The notes beneath the pieces are model-generated. The model was given only the letters and a program-made list of their open reading frames with translations. It was not told where the DNA came from and searched no databases. Shown piece by piece: positions 60,294-64,000 of a DNA stretch of 64,000 bases. The translations under genes were made by a program, and so were the position numbers. Each line of letters begins with the position of its first letter. Positions within the stretch are counted from its first letter, which is position 1. The stretch is taken from positions 372,001 to 436,000 of the forward strand of contig OY725491.1 of assembly GCA_963281255.1 (NCBI GenBank), given 5' to 3'. The DNA is from Aphrocallistes beatrix. Its lineage: Eukaryota; Porifera; Hexactinellida; Sceptrulophora; Aphrocallistidae.

Positions 60294-60429
60294 ACATTTT
60301 ATTAATTGTCACCAAACCATCAGATTTGTCGAGCTACAAAAAAAACCCCGATTTCAACTGTATCTCTACCGTAGAGAATATTCTGTCCTATTTATAGTCT
60401 CCCTGTTAAGCCTATTGCGAGTAGAGAGA

Positions 60430-62517
60430 ATGTCAGGAGGTCTTCCTAAGCGCATACTGAGAGAGACAGAGAAACTCCTCTCTGAACCTGTACCAGGGAT
60501 AGAGGCTAGGCCTGACGAACAGAATGCCAGGTAATGCTGACTCATTTCTTTACGGTTTAGAATCAATATTAGTATTGAATCAAAACGTTTTCTATTATTT
60601 ACCTCATCCTACATCATACATACCAACTGTCCCGCTTTTTAATTCTCATTATTATGTTGTAATTCTCACGAATGTCCCTCTTTATATGAAATTTCCTCAT
60701 TATGTCCCGCGAAATTCAACGCCGCGTCCTATTTTTATCATTCCTCAAAAATAATTATTTAGTACAGTCAGGGTCGCTTATTGTGAACACTTTAGGGACC
60801 AAAAGGTCTGCTCATAATAGAGAGACTTCATATTAAGCCAACTCGACCTAATACAAATCCTATGGAACCTGTTGAATTGGGACCAGAGAGTTAGTTCATA
60901 ATAAACGAATGTTCATAATGAGCGAACCTGATTGTATTTATTTATAATATCTTGAGGTGAATCCTGGTATATATATTACTTATACACATTCCTATCAACC
61001 ATAGGTATTTCCATGTTATCGTGAACGGGCCTAAGGACACTCCGTTTGAGGGAGGGAAGTTTCGCATGGAGCTGTTTCTCCCAGAAGATTACCCCATGAC
61101 TCCACCCAAACTCAGATTCATCACCAAGATATACCATCCAAACATCGACCAACTAGGTGAGGAGACTGTGTTGTCAGAAAATATTATAATTTTGTCAGAA
61201 ATTTAGAATTTGTATTATTAATTATTACCGTAAACTGGGGCGACTTTGGCCCAAAATAGCAATTTTAATAAAATATACTCAAACTTAGAAATATTGCGGT
61301 TTAAATACGTTTGGATATATTGAGAGTTTCATTCAACATAGTAGTGTGATTACATTGATTCATAAGTTTGAGTATATTTTATTAAAATTGCTATTGTGGG
61401 ACAAAGTCACCTCCTAGAGCCAAAGTCGCCCCAGTTTACGGTATTGAAATTCCACACCAAGTATATTATTTTTGAATGGCGGAATTTCCGTCCCCTGAAA
61501 TGTCCCTTTCACATTTACTGATTTCTCAATCAAAATGCCTCATTTTCACCTTTTTTTTCAAACATACTCCACTCCAAAAGCCTCACTTACCGTTCCTTAC
61601 ATATTAACGCCTATTTATTATATTAAAATTCCAGGGACGAGAATTCCGCTTCCCATTATTTTCTGGTCAAAGTATACTTCAGTAGATATGTTAATCTTTG
61701 TTAGAATCAAATTACATACTTGCCAACTGTCCCGCTTTTTCGGACATATGTTGATAGTAATGTCCCGTGAAAACTTTCCAAAAAGTGGAATTATCCCGCT
61801 TTCAGTGTATCAGGCCCGGCGCCACAGATACGGTTGGTACGGTTTTACCTGACCAATTGTCCGGTTTAACAGGACCAACCGGACAACTTTTGAAAAGCGA
61901 TCCGGTAAAAACCGTATCAACCGTGCCTGTTTTACTTTAAAACCGGACCAGTTCTCATATCCAGGCCAGGGCATTATACAGCCCTCCAGAGATACGCTCC
62001 TAATCTCAAACCCCTAATTTTTCATACGCCTAAATCGATAAATAACATATATTATAAGGTAAATTGGGTATTATTCTGGATTTTTACGCTCCTAAACACT
62101 TTGAAGCTTAAAATCATACGCCTAAAGGAGCCTCTCGCGCTCCTAGATAATGCCTTGATCGAGGCGCCGTCGCTATATACTATAACCCCTTGTTACTATA
62201 TATATTCCCTTGTTACTATATATATCCCTTTGTCACTATGTATATAACCTTTGTTACTATATATAACTCTTTGTTATTATATGTATCCCCTTGTTACTGG
62301 CTATGTCTCGATAGGTCGCATTTGTCTGGACACTCTGAAGGACAAATGGACGCCAGCCCTCACAATCCGCACTGTCCTCCTGACCATTCAAGGCCTTCTC
62401 TCTGCGCCGAATCCAGACGATCCACTCGCCAACGACGTAGCTGCCGCTTGGAAGGCAAACGAAGTTAAAGCCATCGCCACGGCGAGACAATGGACGCACA
62501 TGTATGCACAGACCTGA
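60430..62517 (+). CDS. UBE2N: Ubiquitin-conjugating enzyme E2 N (Ubc13), three exons, 151 aa
   Basis: Exons 60430-60530, 61005-61156 and 62315-62517, introns GT-AG (AG|GTAATG, ATAG|G; G|GTGAGG, ATAG|GT), total 456 nt. Ubc13 charges ubiquitin on its active-site cysteine and, with a UEV partner (Uev1a/Mms2), builds Lys63-linked chains in immune signalling and DNA damage tolerance. Seen here: N-terminal [23 protein letters not shown] motif (about 78-80), catalytic Cys88 in [12 protein letters not shown], and [15 protein letters not shown]. Human UBE2N has 152 aa; this copy has one extra residue near the start and ends [14 protein letters not shown] keeps the Met used by known Ubc13 for RING partners. 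Introns hold MITEs and a minisatellite. It lies on the same strand as the NHL array and about 600 nt before IARS. Confidence 0.95.
60765..60934. mobile_element. CAGTCAGGGTC-type MITE in UBE2N intron 1
   Basis: CAGTCAGGGTCGCTTATTGT at left, AATGAGCGAACCTGATTG at right, TA flanks (60763-60764, 60935-60936). 170 nt, related to 5387-5568. Confidence 0.65.
61228..61441. mobile_element. Long-TIR MITE in UBE2N intron 2
   Basis: CCGTAAACTGGGGCGACTTT at left and AAAGTCGCCCCAGTTTACGG at right form perfect inverted repeats; a second inverted pair (AATTTTAATAAAATATACTC and its complement) lies inside. TA flanks (61226-61227, 61442-61443). 214 nt, no coding. Confidence 0.8.
61820..61935. repeat. Foldback palindrome rich in CCGGTTT/AAACCGG
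   Basis: GATACGGTTGGTACGGTTTT pairs with AAAACCGTATCAACCGT; inside, TTGTCCGGTTTAACAGGACC and ACCGGACAA form further palindromes. It starts next to CGGCGCCAC, the edge motif also seen with R1/R3. Possibly an R3 relative in inverted arrangement. Confidence 0.5.
62187..62300. repeat. Roughly 20-nt minisatellite before UBE2N exon 3
   Basis: About six degenerate units of CCCTTGTTACTATATATATT. The last unit ends 14 nt before the exon 3 acceptor AG, so the array supplies the branch-point and pyrimidine region. Confidence 0.8.
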
Positions 62518-63125
62518 TTCTGTACTAATGACTAGTTAACCGTTTGAGTAGATGTTTGTTTAACTACTGTACAGGTGGATAGACTGTTGATTGTTTGTTT
62601 GATTGATGTTCTAAATTAAATTTTGTTGTTTAATAGTTTAATTATACAACATATTTATGGAAAATTATGTGTATATTCCTTAAAGAATTTAAGGATCTAT
62701 TTCCTATAAAATGAAGCGCTCTCATAAGTCCGTTAGAGAAATTACTGATTCAAATATTTACACGGAAAATGTATTTTCCAGAAAATAGTTTGTGTGTATA
62801 AAGCCATATTTTCCGAATAAGTGCCGGGATTTCTATGTACGGAAAGTACCGGTATCTCTGTTTCTGGAGAGAATGATATTTTGAGACTTTTTTACTTCTA
62901 AAATTAGACTGACTATGCGTTTAAATTCAGAACACATTAACAGTTAAATTATATCTTCAGTCATCTTGTATAAGCGAATCTGTAACCAGTGTATTGGAGA
63001 ATTCCACAATTTTAAGTGGTCGTTACGTTGAGTTCATTAAAGACACATCGGCTGTTATTGAGGTCGTTATGTGTAAACAATATTTGTTGTTATTTACTCT
63101 GCAGACATAGCTATTTATAGTACAA
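62518..63125. other. Intergenic between UBE2N and IARS
   Basis: Holds the UBE2N 3' UTR and IARS promoter. No clear AATAAA or TATA box is seen. Short inverted or repeated bits such as CGGAAAATGTATTTTCC and GTGCCGGGATTTC lie around 62760-62860. No other gene. Confidence 0.5.
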
Positions 63126-64000
63126 ATGGACCTATCAGGACTGAAGCCTGTCTCTTCCAATATTGACTTTCCAAAAGAGGAAGAGAAGATTCTAGAATTC
63201 TGGAGACAGATCCACGTATTCCAGCAACAACTGAAACTCTCCAAAGACAGACCCAAGTACACATTCTACGACGGTCCACCTTTCGCCACAGGACTGCCAC
63301 ATTATGGACACATTCTAGCAGGAACCATAAAGGATGTGGTCACCCGGTATGTCACATTCCATATATCCATGGTACTATTCATAGGGTTTCCCCAGTTGAG
63401 CGAAACTAAATTGAGCGAAACCTAACTTAAAAATTGGAGGGAGAGTGAATGTGAACATTTTGATGAGTGATATGTATAAGAACTTAGTGAAAGGAGGAGG
63501 GGCATTTTAGGTTTGAAATAGTTTCCAACTGAGCGTGAAAGTGGCATTTTTATTTCATGAGGGGGGTACTGTGTGGCATTTTTGGTCTTATTCGTATTTG
63601 CAGTTTTAGGTCTTATTCTTACTTCAAATTAGGCCTTATTTCATCGATTCGGCTGAAGATATGATAGGAAAGGAAACTAAGTTGTCGGACAAATCAAATG
63701 CAAAATGCAGGCGCAGCACACGCTGTAGAGAATTCAAGTCGAATCCTGGCTATCAATCCATTTAATACTTCGCTCAATTAAGTTTCGCTCAACTGGGGAC
63801 AAATCTATTTATAGTATCGATTCTGTGCTAGATTTAAGGTGTAGTGATTTTCCATTCTATTCATAGCTACGCCACTGCGAGTGGTTTCTACGTGGAGAGG
63901 AGGTTCGGCTGGGACTGCCACGGTCTTCCAGTGGAATACGAGATCGACAAAGCTAACAACATTACTGGTCCAGCTGACGTGGAGAAGATGGGAATAGACG
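63126..64000 (+). CDS. IARS1: Cytosolic isoleucyl-tRNA synthetase, first two exons (3' end outside window)
   Basis: Exon 1 is 63126-63346, exon 2 is 63867 to beyond 64000; intron GT-AG (ACCCG|GTATGT, TCATAG|C). The enzyme attaches isoleucine to tRNA-Ile in the cytosol and in animals belongs to the multi-synthetase complex. Exon 1 encodes [14 protein letters not shown] and [12 protein letters not shown], then the class I HIGH-type motif LPHYGH (residues about 57-62). Exon 2 continues [20 protein letters not shown], which is highly characteristic of cytosolic IleRS. The chosen ATG gives MDLSGLKPV, close to the usual N-terminus. About 118 residues are visible of roughly 1,200 expected. The intron contains a MITE-like palindrome. 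Confidence 0.93.
63389..63800. mobile_element. MITE-like element in IARS intron 1
   Basis: TCCCCAGTTGAGCGAAACTA at left and AGTTTCGCTCAACTGGGGA at right are inverted repeats, each with a second nearby GAGCGAAA/TTTCGCTC unit. The target duplication is not clear. No coding frame. Confidence 0.65.

Larger units (their letters stand above)
58849..60429. repeat. Segmental duplication copy C, including the UBE2N promoter
   Basis: Source-like copy of the segment duplicated at 22866 and 55079. It carries two extra insertions: an R1 piece at 59664-59818 and a foldback element at 59963-60293. Its end is the UBE2N 5' region with TATTTATA at 60389-60396, about 34 nt before the ATG, a possible TATA-like element implying a very short 5' UTR. 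Confidence 0.75.

Noticed and set aside
61535-61852. A 105-codon ORF in UBE2N intron 2
   Set aside because: Low-complexity intronic reading frame ending in a repeat, with no conserved features.

Overview
This window is nuclear DNA from an animal, not a bacterium. It holds two spliced, highly conserved eukaryotic housekeeping genes with GT-AG introns: UBE2N/Ubc13 and the start of cytosolic isoleucyl-tRNA synthetase. The rest is AT-rich DNA crowded with LTR retrotransposons, hAT relics and TA-flanked MITEs. Short introns, a large tandem gene family and this repeat mix would fit an early-branching invertebrate such as a sponge, but nothing here fixes the phylum.

The dominant feature (1-58848) is a head-to-tail array of 15 copies of one single-exon gene family, all on the + strand and named N1-N15 here. 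Twelve are intact and complete (423-424 aa), N1 is cut by the window edge, N5 has a nonsense codon and N14 a one-base frameshift. Each protein has a nearly invariant N-terminus, a coiled coil (about residues 17-120), a Cys-containing linker, and a six-bladed NHL-type beta-propeller (about 164-424). This resembles TRIM-NHL proteins without the RING and B-box. Most of the propeller is almost identical between copies. Differences concentrate in short windows that recur once or twice per blade, at blade entry and between the second and third strands. In known propellers both places lie on one face.

The family is modular. Two upstream types (A: a 180-nt block with a TATAAA; B: a different block next to hAT-derived DNA), four coiled-coil cassettes and three C-terminal cassettes occur in many combinations. 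This points to repeated unequal crossing over or gene conversion.

The intergenic DNA (about 1.5-7 kb) contains: one young complete Ty3/gypsy element (24117-28907, LTRs identical by eye, 4-bp target duplication); five or six decayed gypsy fragments; three hAT transposase relics; several MITE families, some with empty sites visible in paralogous DNA; and a repeat carrying CRE and AP-1 sites.

The right end (60430-64000) holds UBE2N (three exons, 151 aa) and the first two exons of IARS. The UBE2N promoter plus exon 1 has been copied twice into the array, behind N7 and N14, as part of a segmental duplication. The ancestral arrangement is probably N15-UBE2N.
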